A stretch of DNA of 64,000 nt, taken from Streptomyces sp. JJ38 (GTDB taxonomy: Bacteria; Actinomycetota; Actinomycetes; Streptomycetales; Streptomycetaceae). The stretch covers positions 1-64,000 of the forward strand of contig NZ_JABLSI010000008.1 of the NCBI RefSeq assembly GCF_019303475.1, in the 5' to 3' direction. Shown here piece after piece: positions 1 to 8,991 of this stretch. How positions within the stretch are numbered: position 1 is the stretch's first letter; each line of letters begins with the position of its first letter. A program made the translations under genes and the position numbers. The notes beneath the pieces are model-generated. The model was not told the origin of the DNA. It made no database searches and was given only the letters and a program-made list of their open reading frames with translations.

Positions 1-290
1 TCCGCGGGGGCCGGGACGGGGCGCGGCCGGGCCATCGCGGGCAGCAGCCCGGCCCGGCGCCGGACCGTCTCGCGCGCGGCCAGGGCCAGCAGCGCCTTCG
101 GCGAGCCGCCCGGCGGCGTACGCCGCTCCGCGCCCAGCAGCGCCGCCGTCACCAACTCCTGCCAGGCCACCGCGCCGGGTTCCTCGTCCGACGCCGGGGC
201 CTTGCCCGCCCCCGCCCCCGCCACCGGCTCACGGCCGCCCGCCCGTGCCCGCGCTTCCTTCGCTTCCGTCGTCGTCTCCGTGATCGTCAC
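1..290 (-). CDS. DUF5691 family protein (5' part only)
   Basis: Only the first 96 or so codons lie in the window; the gene runs off the left edge. Translation from the GTG at 290 gives a Gly/Ala-rich start and then [18 protein letters not shown], the recognisable N-terminal signature of DUF5691 proteins. The GTG overlaps the TGA of the upstream SWIM gene by 4 bp, so the two are probably translationally coupled. DUF5691 genes are usually found beside SWIM, MoxR-AAA and VWA genes, as here. The molecular function is unknown. The family call rests on recognition of the motif and the gene context. Confidence 0.8.
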   Translation of the reverse strand, partial: MTITETTTEAKEARARAGGREPVAGAGAGKAPASDEEPGAVAWQELVTAALLGAERRTPPGGSPKALLALAARETVRRRAGLLPAMARPRPVPAPA

Positions 291-1645
291 AGCGACACCG
301 CCTCCCCCTCGGACCAGACCGTGTGCGGCGTGAAGCCCCGATGCCCGCACGCCCCGAAGACCGTGACCGGGCCGCCGCCCGATATCGCGGCCAGCTTCCA
401 CAGCGCCGACCGGCTCAACGGCGTCAGCGGCAGCGCCGCCCCGCCGACCTCGTCGGCCAGCTGCCAGCGCTCGTCGTCCGCCCCAGGCGTCGGCACGACG
501 TCCGCCAGCACGACCGGCCAGGACTCCAGCCACGGATCGCCGCTCACCCGCTCCCCGTACGCGGCCAGCGCCCGGGCCACCCCCACCCCCGGGGGCACTC
601 CGCCGGGGCTCGACTCGCCCCGCCGCTCACCCAGCGCGGCACGCAGGGGCGCCTCCCCCGGGTGGAACGCCAACTCGGCCTCCACCACCCGGCCCACCGG
701 CAGCGTCAGCTCCGGAGCCCGCCCCGCCGCCCCGAACGACAGCAGCAGCGCCGATCTGCCGGAGCGCTCGCCCCGTAGCCAGAACCGGCGCACGGCGAGC
801 CGCCCGTCCTCGCCGTCCGACCGGCCGAGCACCAGCCAGCGGTCCGCCGTCACCGCGTCGGGCCGGGCGAACAGGGCCGCCGCCTCCGTCGTCAGCCCCA
901 GGTGCGTGCGCACGGTCGCCGCCAGCGGCTCGGGGAGCCCCTCGGTCCTCTCCAGCGCGAGCACGCCCCGGCACAGCAGGTGCAGCATCGCGCACTCGGC
1001 CAGCAGCCGGGCCGGCCAGCCCTGACCGGAGGCCGCGATCCCCGCCACGTCCCTGATCCGTGAGGCGAGCCCGGGCGCCTGGGCGTCCACCATGCGCGCC
1101 GCCATCTCGTCCCAGGGCGCGTAGCCCGCCTGATCCGCCCCCGCGATGCCGCCGTGCAGCAGGTCGGCGAGCCGCTGCTCAAGCTCCACGGCGCCGGTGG
1201 CGATGCGCTGTGCCCGACGCTCGGCCCGGCGCCGCGCCGCCTCCGGATCGGCCGGTTCCCCCCGACGGGCCCCGGCCCCCGCTCCCGCCCCCGCCGCCTG
1301 CCTCTCCCGGCGCTTCTCCAGCCAGCTCGCCGCCCACTCCGGCGCCTCGCCCGAGGGGACGGCGTCGGCCCCCTCGGCCCACCGGAGCAGCAGGCCCAGG
1401 GCGTGCTTGCAGGGGAACTTGCGGCTGGGGCAACTGCACGTGGACGCCGGGCCCGTGAGGTCCACCGCCGTCCGGTACGGCTTGCTGCCGCTGCCTTTGC
1501 ACAGCCCCCAGACCGCATCCCCGCCCGTACCCGCGTCCGACCACGGCCCGGCTGCCGCCAGCTTGCTTCCGGCCTTGCGCGACGCCGCGTCAGGAGCCAG
1601 CGTCAGCACCTGTTCCGCACTCCAGCGGAGCTGCTGTCCCGTCAT
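287..1645 (-). CDS. SWIM zinc-finger protein
   Basis: About 452 residues from the ATG at 1645 (MTGQQLRWSA); an in-frame ATG 24 nt upstream gives an extra MPARTVAD that is less likely. The SWIM motif CxCx(n)CxH lies at residues 70-81 (CSCPSRKFPCKH) and is expected to bind zinc and contact nucleic acid or protein. A charged Arg/Ala-rich linker follows (about 115-150), then a long C-terminal region with no motif I recognise. It is transcribed divergently from the MoxR-AAA gene and overlaps the DUF5691 gene by 4 bp. E. coli YehQ is a SWIM protein in a comparable setting (yehLMPQ). Function unknown; probably part of the same complex or pathway as the AAA and VWA neighbours. Confidence 0.85.
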   Translation of the reverse strand: MTGQQLRWSAEQVLTLAPDAASRKAGSKLAAAGPWSDAGTGGDAVWGLCKGSGSKPYRTAVDLTGPASTCSCPSRKFPCKHALGLLLRWAEGADAVPSGEAPEWAASWLEKRRERQAAGAGAGAGARRGEPADPEAARRRAERRAQRIATGAVELEQRLADLLHGGIAGADQAGYAPWDEMAARMVDAQAPGLASRIRDVAGIAASGQGWPARLLAECAMLHLLCRGVLALERTEGLPEPLAATVRTHLGLTTEAAALFARPDAVTADRWLVLGRSDGEDGRLAVRRFWLRGERSGRSALLLSFGAAGRAPELTLPVGRVVEAELAFHPGEAPLRAALGERRGESSPGGVPPGVGVARALAAYGERVSGDPWLESWPVVLADVVPTPGADDERWQLADEVGGAALPLTPLSRSALWKLAAISGGGPVTVFGACGHRGFTPHTVWSEGEAVSL

Positions 1646-1809
1646 GTCAGCGACGGTACGAGCGGGCACTGACAGCGGCCGGGCGACGGGGCGTCAGGAT
1701 CTGGCCGTCAGCGGCGAGATGAGAGCGAAAGCGCTGGTCGGGAGCGTTGTCAGTGGCGGGGTGCAGGGTGGTTGGCACGACGGAGAGCACACCGCACCGA
1801 GGGGGATCC

Positions 1810-2958
1810 GTGACCGCCACCGACACCGCTTCCCGGCCCGCCACCGACACCGGCTCCCGGCCCGGGTCCCAGGCCGATCCCGCCGTCCTCCGCCCGCACG
1901 CCGAGGACGCGTTCGCCGCCGAGTTGGCCGCCCTCGCCGCCGCCGACGACCGGCCCCGGCCCGAGCGCTGGCGCCTCTCACCGTGGGCCGTCGCCACCTA
2001 TCTCCTGGGCGGCACCCTGGCCGACGGCACGGTGATCTCACCCAAGTACGTCGGGCCCCGCCGCATCGTGGAGGTGGCCGTCACCACCCTGGCCACGGAC
2101 CGCGCCCTCCTCCTGCTCGGCGTGCCCGGCACCGCCAAGACGTGGGTCTCCGAGCACCTGGCCGCCGCCGTCAGCGGTGACTCGACCCTGCTCGTGCAGG
2201 GCACCGCGGGCACGGCCGAGGAGGCGATCCGCTACGGGTGGAACTACGCGCAGCTCCTGGCCCACGGCCCCAGCCGGGACGCCCTGGTGCCCAGCCCGGT
2301 GATGCGGGCGATGGCCGAGGGCATGACGGCCCGGGTCGAGGAGCTGACCCGCATCCCGGCCGACGTGCAGGACAGCCTGATCACCGTGCTCTCGGAGAAG
2401 ACGCTGCCCATCCCGGAGCTGGGGGAGGAGGTGCAGGCGGTGCGCGGCTTCAACCTCATCGCCACGGCCAACGACCGGGACCGCGGCGTGAACGAGCTCT
2501 CCAGCGCCCTGCGCCGCCGCTTCAACACCGTCGTCCTGCCGCTGCCCGAGGGCGTGGACGCGGAGGTGGACATCGTGTCGCGCCGGGTCGAGCAGCTGGG
2601 CCGCTCGCTGGACCTGCCCGCCGAGCCGGACGGCGTGGACGAGATCCGTCGCGTCGTGACCGTCTTCCGGGAGCTGCGCCAGGGCATCACCGAGGACGGC
2701 CGCACGAAGGTCAAGTCGCCCTCGGGCACGCTCTCGACGGCCGAGGCGATCTCCGTCGTCACCGGCGGTCTGGCCCTCTCCGCGCACTTCGGGGACGGCG
2801 TGCTGCGCCCGGCCGACGTGGCCGCCGGGATACTCGGCGCCGTCGTGCGCGACCCGGCCGGCGACCGCACGGTCTGGCAGGAGTACCTCGAGACCGTGGT
2901 GCGCGAGCGGGAGGGCTGGAAGGACTTCTACCGCGCCTGCCGCGAGGTGAGCGCGTGA
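1810..2958 (+). CDS. MoxR-type AAA+ ATPase
   Basis: 382 residues from the GTG at 1810, chosen because a GAGGGGGATCC ribosome-binding stretch sits just before it. An open frame extends 21 codons further upstream without a good RBS. The Walker A motif is GVPGTAKT (about 104-111). The sensor segment is ATAND (about 218-222), followed by the arginine-rich RRRFN segment (235-239). These are typical of MoxR-type AAA+ proteins, which act as chaperone-like remodelers with VWA partners. It is first in an operon with DUF5682 (4-bp GTGA overlap) and VWA genes. E. coli YehL is the closest context analogue I can name. The substrate is unknown. Confidence 0.9.
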   Translation: MTATDTASRPATDTGSRPGSQADPAVLRPHAEDAFAAELAALAAADDRPRPERWRLSPWAVATYLLGGTLADGTVISPKYVGPRRIVEVAVTTLATDRALLLLGVPGTAKTWVSEHLAAAVSGDSTLLVQGTAGTAEEAIRYGWNYAQLLAHGPSRDALVPSPVMRAMAEGMTARVEELTRIPADVQDSLITVLSEKTLPIPELGEEVQAVRGFNLIATANDRDRGVNELSSALRRRFNTVVLPLPEGVDAEVDIVSRRVEQLGRSLDLPAEPDGVDEIRRVVTVFRELRQGITEDGRTKVKSPSGTLSTAEAISVVTGGLALSAHFGDGVLRPADVAAGILGAVVRDPAGDRTVWQEYLETVVREREGWKDFYRACREVSA

Positions 2959-5351
2959 CGGCCGCCGAGGTCCGCGTCGAGCCGTCCACCCCGCTCCTGC
3001 TCGGCATCCGGCATCACGGGCCCGGTTCGGCCCGGGCCGTCCGCGCCGCGCTGGACGCCCGCCGGCCGCGCGTCGTCCTGATCGAGGGCCCGCCCGAGGC
3101 GGACGCCGTCGTCCACCTCGCGGCCGACGCGGGCATGCGGCCGCCCGTCGCGCTCCTGGCCCACGCCGTGGACGACCCGGGCCGGGCCGCGTTCTGGCCC
3201 ATGGCCGCCTTCTCACCGGAGTGGGTCGCCCTGCGCTGGGCGCAGGAGCACGGCGTCCCGGTGCGGTTCATCGACCTCCCCGCGGCCCACTCCCTCGCGC
3301 TCGGCGGGGCCGAGCCGGGCGACCTGCCCGCGGAGCAGCCGCCGACGGAGGCAGCGCCGACGGAGGCACCGCCCGGCGGGGGCCCGGGAGCCGAGGAGGC
3401 CGGGCACGCCGCCCTGCGGCTCGATCCGCTCGCCGTGCTCGCCGAGACGGCCGGGTACGACGACCCCGAGCGCTGGTGGGAGGACGTCGTGGAACACCGC
3501 TCGCCCGGGCCCGGTGCCACCGTTTCCCGGCCGGCCGCCGACCCGGCCGCCGCCTTCGCCGCCGTCGGCGAGGCCATGGCCGCCCTGCGCGCCGCCCACG
3601 GCACCGGGGGCGACGAGCGGGACGCCGTCCGGGAGGCCCACATGCGGCTGCGGCTGCGCGAGGCGGTCCGCGCGTTCGGTGCCGGGGCGGTGGCCGTCGT
3701 CTGCGGCGCCTGGCACGTGCCCGCGCTCGCCGAACGCCGTCCCGTCACCGGGGACCGCGCGTTGCTCAAGGGGCTGCCCAAGGTCAAGGCCGAGATCACC
3801 TGGGTGCCGTGGACCAACCGGCGGCTGTCCCGGGCCACGGGGTACGGCGCGGGCATCACCTCGCCCGGCTGGTACGGGCACCTGTTCACCGCGCCCGACC
3901 GGCCGGTGGAGCGCTGGCTCACCCGGGTGGCCGGGCTCCTGCGGGACGAGGACGTGCCGGTGTCCTCCGCCCATGTGATCGAGGCCGTCCGGCTGGCCGA
4001 GACGCTGGCCACCGTGCGCGGGCGGCCCCTCGCCGGGCTGACGGAAACGGTGGACGCCGTCCGTGCGGTGATGTGCGAGGGCTCGGAGATCCCCCTCGAA
4101 CTCATCCGGGAGCGGCTCATCGTCGGCGGTGACCTCGGTGAGGTGCCCGCGAGCGCGCCCGCGGTCCCGCTCCAGCGGGACCTGAGCCGGCTTCAGCGTT
4201 CCCTGCGGCTCCGCCCCGAGGCGCGGGAGCGCCTCCTCGAACTCGACCTGCGCGAGCAGAACGGAGCGGCCCGCAGCCGCCTGCTGCACCGGCTCCGGCT
4301 GCTGGGGATCGGCTGGGGCGAGCCCGCCGCCGGGCGGGGCGGCAGCACCGGCACCTTCAAGGAGCACTGGCGGTTGTGCTGGGAGCCGGAGCTGTCGGTG
4401 AGGGTGGCCGAGGCGGGGGTGTGGGGCACCACGGTGGAGTCCGCCGCGACGGCCCTGGCCGAGAGCCGGGCCGCCGAGGCACCGGGGCTGCCGGAGGTGA
4501 CCTCCCTCGCTGAGCGGTGCCTCCTCGCCGGGCTCGGCACGGCGCTGCCCACGGTCATGCGGGTCCTGTCGGACCGCGCGGCCCTCGACGCCGACGTCGG
4601 CCGGCTCGCCGAGGCGCTGCCGGCGCTGGTCCGCGCGGCCCGCTACGGCGACGTGCGCGGCACCGACGCGGCCGCGCTGCACGAGGTGGCGGAGGGGCTC
4701 GCCGAGCGGGTGCGCGTGGGGCTTCCCCCGGCGTGTGCCGGGCTGGACGCGGACGGCGCCGAGGCCCTGCGCACCCAACTCGACGCCGCGCACCGCGCCG
4801 TGGCCCTGCTCGACGCCCCCGGCCTGCGGGAGCGTTGGCGGAGCATGCTGCGTACCCTCGCGCGGCGGGACGGGGTGGCGGGCCTGCTGCGCGGGCGCTG
4901 CGCCCGGCTCCTGGTGGACGAGGGCGCGCTCGACGCGGCCGAGGCCGCCCGGCACATGGGTTTGGCGCTCTCCCCCGGCACGGGGTCCGTGGAGGCGGCG
5001 GCCTGGCTGGAGGGGTTCCTCTCCGGGGGCGGGCTGCTCCTGGTGCACGACGAACGCCTGCTCTCTTTGGTGGACGGCTGGCTGGCCCGGGTGCCCGGGC
5101 GGGAGTTCACCGACGTCCTGCCGCTCCTGCGCAGGACGTTCTCCTCCTACGAGCCCGGGGTGCGCCGCACCCTGGGCGAGCTGGCCCGCCGCGGTACGGG
5201 GGGCCGCGGCGGCCCGGCGCACTCCGGGGCCGGCGACCCGGGCTTCGGCCCGGGGCTGGAGGCGGGCCGGGCGGACGCCGTGCTGCCCACGCTCGCGCTG
5301 CTGCTGGGGGAGCACACGCGGAACGACGAGACGGTGGGGGTGGCGAGTTGA
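2955..5351 (+). CDS. DUF5682 family protein
   Basis: 798 residues from a GTG overlapping the AAA stop. The N-terminus (LLLGIRHHGPGSARAV) and the EGPPEAD segment shortly after are characteristic of DUF5682. The protein is large, soluble-looking and Ala/Leu/Arg rich with no transmembrane segment or known catalytic motif. It lies between the MoxR ATPase and the VWA protein, overlapping both by 4 bp, so all three are probably made in fixed ratio and work together. E. coli YehM occupies the same position in yehLMPQ. I can assign no biochemical activity. Confidence 0.85.
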   Translation: MTAAEVRVEPSTPLLLGIRHHGPGSARAVRAALDARRPRVVLIEGPPEADAVVHLAADAGMRPPVALLAHAVDDPGRAAFWPMAAFSPEWVALRWAQEHGVPVRFIDLPAAHSLALGGAEPGDLPAEQPPTEAAPTEAPPGGGPGAEEAGHAALRLDPLAVLAETAGYDDPERWWEDVVEHRSPGPGATVSRPAADPAAAFAAVGEAMAALRAAHGTGGDERDAVREAHMRLRLREAVRAFGAGAVAVVCGAWHVPALAERRPVTGDRALLKGLPKVKAEITWVPWTNRRLSRATGYGAGITSPGWYGHLFTAPDRPVERWLTRVAGLLRDEDVPVSSAHVIEAVRLAETLATVRGRPLAGLTETVDAVRAVMCEGSEIPLELIRERLIVGGDLGEVPASAPAVPLQRDLSRLQRSLRLRPEARERLLELDLREQNGAARSRLLHRLRLLGIGWGEPAAGRGGSTGTFKEHWRLCWEPELSVRVAEAGVWGTTVESAATALAESRAAEAPGLPEVTSLAERCLLAGLGTALPTVMRVLSDRAALDADVGRLAEALPALVRAARYGDVRGTDAAALHEVAEGLAERVRVGLPPACAGLDADGAEALRTQLDAAHRAVALLDAPGLRERWRSMLRTLARRDGVAGLLRGRCARLLVDEGALDAAEAARHMGLALSPGTGSVEAAAWLEGFLSGGGLLLVHDERLLSLVDGWLARVPGREFTDVLPLLRRTFSSYEPGVRRTLGELARRGTGGRGGPAHSGAGDPGFGPGLEAGRADAVLPTLALLLGEHTRNDETVGVAS

Positions 5352-6604
5352 GCACGGCGAAGACGCCGGGAACGGCGGCGCGGACGGAACCGGCGGCGCC
5401 GGAGGGTGCGGCACCGGAAGCTGCGGCACCGGAGTCGGGCGCCCCGGCGGACGAGCGGCTGCGCCGGTGGCGCCTGGTCCTCGGCGGCGCGGGGGAGGCC
5501 GAGGGCACCGGCCACGAGTTGAGCGGCCAGGACGCCGCGATGGACCGCACGCTCGCCGCCGTCTACGGGGCGGGCGGTGGTGCGACGGGCACCGGTGCCG
5601 CGGCGGGCGGTGCCCGTGGGGCGGGGCTGGGCGGCTCGGCGCCGCGGGTCGCCCGCTGGCTCGGCGACATCCGCACGTACTTCCCCAGCTCGGTCGTGCA
5701 GGTCATGCAGCGGGACGCGATCGAGCGGCTCGGGCTCGCCGCGATGCTGGTGGAGCCGGAGATGCTGGAGGCCGTCGAGCCCGACGTCCACCTCGTCGGC
5801 ACCCTGCTCTCGCTGAACCAGGCCCTGCCCGAGACGAGCCGGGAGACGGCCCGGGCCGTCGTCCGGAAGGTCGTCGCCGAGCTGGAGCGCCGTCTGGCCA
5901 CGCGCACCCGCGCCACGCTGACCGGGGCGCTGGACCGTTCCGCGAGGATCAGCCGCCCCCGCCACCGGGACGTCGACTGGAACGCCACCATCCGCGCCAA
6001 CCTGCGGAACTACCTGCCCGAGCACCGCACCGTCGTCCCCGAGCGGCTCGTCGGGTACGGGCGGGCCGCCCAGGCCGTGAAGAAGGACGTCATCCTCGCC
6101 ATCGACCAGTCCGGTTCGATGGCCTCCTCGGTGGTCTACGCGTCCGTGTTCGGCGCCGTGCTGGCCTCGCTGCGGTCCCTGGACACCCGGCTCGTGGTCT
6201 TCGACACCTCGGTGGTGGATCTCACGGACGAGCTCGACGACCCGGTGGACGTCCTCTTCGGCACCCAGCTCGGTGGTGGCACGGACATCAACCGGGCGCT
6301 GGCCTACTGCCAGACGAAGATCACCCGACCGGGGGAGACGATCCTCGTCCTCATCAGTGACCTGTTCGAGGGAGGCATACGTGACGAGATGCTGCGCCGC
6401 GTCGCCGCGATGAAGGCCGCCGGGGTGCAGTGCGTCGCGCTTCTCGCCCTCTCCGACGAGGGGGCGCCCGCGTACGACCGCGCGCACGCGGCGGCGCTGG
6501 CGGAGCTGGGCGTGCCCGCGTTCGCCTGCACGCCGGACCACTTCCCCGAGGTCATGGCCGCGGCCATCCGCAAGGACCCGCTCCCGGTGCCGGACCCGGC
6601 GTAG
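5348..6604 (+). CDS. VWA domain protein partnered with the MoxR ATPase
   Basis: 418 residues if started at the TTG that overlaps the DUF5682 stop (TTGA); no better start is evident nearby. The N-terminal 100 residues are Gly/Ala/Pro rich. A conserved helical segment follows (about 100-245), and then a von Willebrand A domain with an intact MIDAS motif DQSGS at 253-257, a downstream GGGTDINRAL Thr loop and an Asp (ISD) strand. VWA-MIDAS proteins commonly bind targets for MoxR ATPases. It closes the AAA-DUF5682-VWA operon. E. coli YehP is a VWA protein in the equivalent set. Confidence 0.88.
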   Translation: MSTAKTPGTAARTEPAAPEGAAPEAAAPESGAPADERLRRWRLVLGGAGEAEGTGHELSGQDAAMDRTLAAVYGAGGGATGTGAAAGGARGAGLGGSAPRVARWLGDIRTYFPSSVVQVMQRDAIERLGLAAMLVEPEMLEAVEPDVHLVGTLLSLNQALPETSRETARAVVRKVVAELERRLATRTRATLTGALDRSARISRPRHRDVDWNATIRANLRNYLPEHRTVVPERLVGYGRAAQAVKKDVILAIDQSGSMASSVVYASVFGAVLASLRSLDTRLVVFDTSVVDLTDELDDPVDVLFGTQLGGGTDINRALAYCQTKITRPGETILVLISDLFEGGIRDEMLRRVAAMKAAGVQCVALLALSDEGAPAYDRAHAAALAELGVPAFACTPDHFPEVMAAAIRKDPLPVPDPA

Positions 6605-6804
6605 CCGCCGGGAGCCTCCACGACACACACCGGGCCGCCCGGGCTGTGACCCGTCTCACCGCGCCGGTGTGACGTGCGATTTAGGAAGCGCAAGTGGACA
6701 CGGCTACCCTGCGAGACGGACATGCCGCGTACCCCGCCCACGCGGCCACGCGGCACGCCCACGCTGACAACGAACCGCGATAACTGATTAAGGGACGGAC
6801 GCGC

Positions 6805-7977
6805 GTGGACCTGTTCGAGTACCAGGCGAGGGACCTCTTCGCCAAGCATGACGTACCGGTGCTGGCCGGTGAAGTCATCGACACGCCTGAGGCGGCGCGC
6901 GAGGTGGCCGAGCGACTCGGCGGTCGCGCGGTCGTCAAGGCACAGGTGAAGACCGGTGGCCGCGGCAAGGCCGGTGGCGTCAAGCTGGCCGCCGACCCGG
7001 CGGACGCCGTGGAGAAGGCCAACCAGATCCTGGGCATGGACATCAAGGGCCACACGGTCCACAAGGTGATGCTGGCCCAGACCGCGGACATCGCGGAGGA
7101 GTACTACGTCTCCTTCCTGCTGGACCGCACCAACCGCACCTTCCTCGCCATGGCCTCCGTCGAGGGCGGCGTGGACATCGAGGAGGTCGCCGCCACCAAG
7201 CCCGAGGCCCTGGCCAAGATCCCCGTCGACGCGATCGACGGTGTGAGCGAGGCGAAGGCCCGTGAGATCGCCGAGGCGGCCAAGTTCCCGGCCGAGCTCG
7301 TCGACCAGGTCGCGGTCGTGCTCCAGCGGCTGTGGGACGTCTTCATCAAGGAGGACGCCCTCCTTGTCGAGGTGAACCCCCTGGTCAAGACCGCCGACGG
7401 CAAGGTCATCGCGCTGGACGGCAAGGTGTCGCTGGACGCCAACGCCGAGTTCCGCCAGCCCGACCACGCCGCCCTGGAGGACAAGGCTGCGGCTAACCCG
7501 CTCGAAGCCGCCGCCAAGGCCAAGGGCCTCAACTACGTCAAGCTCGAGGGCCAGGTCGGCATCATCGGCAACGGCGCCGGTCTCGTCATGAGCACCCTCG
7601 ACGTCGTCGCCTACGCCGGCGAGAAGCACTCCGGCGTCAAGCCGGCCAACTTCCTCGACATCGGTGGCGGTGCCTCCGCCGAGGTCATGGCCAACGGCCT
7701 GGAGATCATCCTGGGCGACCCGGACGTCAAGTCCGTCTTCGTCAACGTCTTCGGCGGCATCACCGCCTGCGACGCCGTCGCGAACGGCATCGTGCAGGCC
7801 CTGGAGCTGCTCAAGTCCAAGGGCGAGGACGTCACCAAGCCGCTCGTCGTGCGGCTGGACGGCAACAACGCCGAGGTCGGTCGCAAGATCCTGACCGACG
7901 CCAACCACCCGCTGGTGGAGCAGGTCGACACCATGGACGGTGCCGCCGACCGCGCCGCCGAGCTGGCCGCGAAGTAA
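6805..7977 (+). CDS. sucC: Succinyl-CoA synthetase beta subunit (ADP-forming type)
   Basis: 390 residues from GTG at 6805, preceded by AAGGGACGG. The enzyme interconverts succinyl-CoA and succinate with nucleotide phosphorylation in the TCA cycle, as an alpha-beta complex with SucD. The N-terminus [19 protein letters not shown], the [13 protein letters not shown]-grasp loop and the C-terminal [21 protein letters not shown] and VRLDGNNAE segments are all typical, and the length is normal. sucD follows 41 bp downstream, so the two form an operon. The 200 bp upstream contain no gene and should hold the promoter, but I cannot point to clear -35/-10 boxes. Confidence 0.98.
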   Translation: MDLFEYQARDLFAKHDVPVLAGEVIDTPEAAREVAERLGGRAVVKAQVKTGGRGKAGGVKLAADPADAVEKANQILGMDIKGHTVHKVMLAQTADIAEEYYVSFLLDRTNRTFLAMASVEGGVDIEEVAATKPEALAKIPVDAIDGVSEAKAREIAEAAKFPAELVDQVAVVLQRLWDVFIKEDALLVEVNPLVKTADGKVIALDGKVSLDANAEFRQPDHAALEDKAAANPLEAAAKAKGLNYVKLEGQVGIIGNGAGLVMSTLDVVAYAGEKHSGVKPANFLDIGGGASAEVMANGLEIILGDPDVKSVFVNVFGGITACDAVANGIVQALELLKSKGEDVTKPLVVRLDGNNAEVGRKILTDANHPLVEQVDTMDGAADRAAELAAK

Positions 7978-8018
7978 TCCGGGCCCCAGGACTCAAAGGA
8001 CACGAGGACAACCGAACC

Positions 8019-8903
8019 ATGGCTATCTTCCTCACCAAGGAAAGCAAGGTCATCGTCCAGGGGATGACCGGCTCCGAGGGCCAGAAGCACACCAAGCGCA
8101 TGCTGGCCTCGGGCACCAACATCGTCGGCGGTGTCAACCCGCGCAAGGCGGGCACCAGCGTCGACTTCGACGGGAGCGAGATCCCGGTCTTCGGCACGGT
8201 CAAGGAGGCTATGGAGGCCACCGGTGCCGACGTGACCGTCATCTTCGTCCCGGAGAAGTTCACCAAGAGCGCCGTCGTCGAGGCCATCGACGCCGAGATC
8301 CCGCTCGCCGTGGTGATCACCGAGGGCATCGCGGTGCACGACACGGCCGCCTTCTGGGCCCACGCGGGCAAGAAGGGCAACAAGACCCGCATCATCGGCC
8401 CGAACTGCCCGGGCCTGATCACGCCGGGTCAGTCCAACGCGGGCATCATCCCGGCCGACATCACCAAGCCGGGCCGCATCGGCCTGGTCTCGAAGTCCGG
8501 CACGCTGACGTACCAGATGATGTACGAGCTGCGGGACATCGGCTTCTCCACCTGCGTCGGCATCGGCGGTGACCCGATCATCGGCACCACCCACATCGAC
8601 GCCCTCAAGGCGTTCGAGGCCGACCCGGACACCGACCTCATCGTCATGATCGGTGAGATCGGCGGCGACGCCGAAGAGCGTGCGGCCGACTTCATCAAGG
8701 CCAACGTCTCCAAGCCGGTCGTCGGCTACGTCGCGGGCTTCACCGCGCCCGAGGGCAAGACCATGGGCCACGCCGGCGCCATCGTCTCCGGCTCCTCCGG
8801 CACCGCCCAGGCGAAGAAGGAGGCCCTCGAGGCCGCCGGTGTGAAGGTCGGCAAGACCCCGTCGGAGACCGCGCGGCTCGCCCGCGAGATCCTCGGCGGC
8901 TGA
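8019..8903 (+). CDS. sucD: Succinyl-CoA synthetase alpha subunit
   Basis: 294 residues from ATG. This subunit carries the CoA-binding Rossmann domain ([15 protein letters not shown] near the N-terminus) and the phosphohistidine loop. The active-site His lies in the GHAGAIVSG segment near the C-terminus. It forms the catalytic complex with SucC encoded just upstream. Length and motifs are standard, and a strong hairpin follows the stop codon. Confidence 0.98.
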   Translation: MAIFLTKESKVIVQGMTGSEGQKHTKRMLASGTNIVGGVNPRKAGTSVDFDGSEIPVFGTVKEAMEATGADVTVIFVPEKFTKSAVVEAIDAEIPLAVVITEGIAVHDTAAFWAHAGKKGNKTRIIGPNCPGLITPGQSNAGIIPADITKPGRIGLVSKSGTLTYQMMYELRDIGFSTCVGIGGDPIIGTTHIDALKAFEADPDTDLIVMIGEIGGDAEERAADFIKANVSKPVVGYVAGFTAPEGKTMGHAGAIVSGSSGTAQAKKEALEAAGVKVGKTPSETARLAREILGG

Positions 8904-8928
8904 CACGCTGGGCGACACGTCGCCTGAA

Positions 8929-8970
8929 CGGGTCCGGGCCCGCCCCCGCACGGGGGTGGGCCCGGACCCG
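8929..8970. terminator. Bidirectional hairpin after sucD
   Basis: Arms 8929-8948 and 8951-8970 are complementary over 20 positions with a single G-T mismatch and a 2-nt centre. It lies 25 bp after the sucD stop and 21 bp from the convergent stop of the next gene, so it can terminate both transcripts. Confidence 0.85.
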
Positions 8971-8991
8971 TGCGTATGCCCGCCGGACGGG

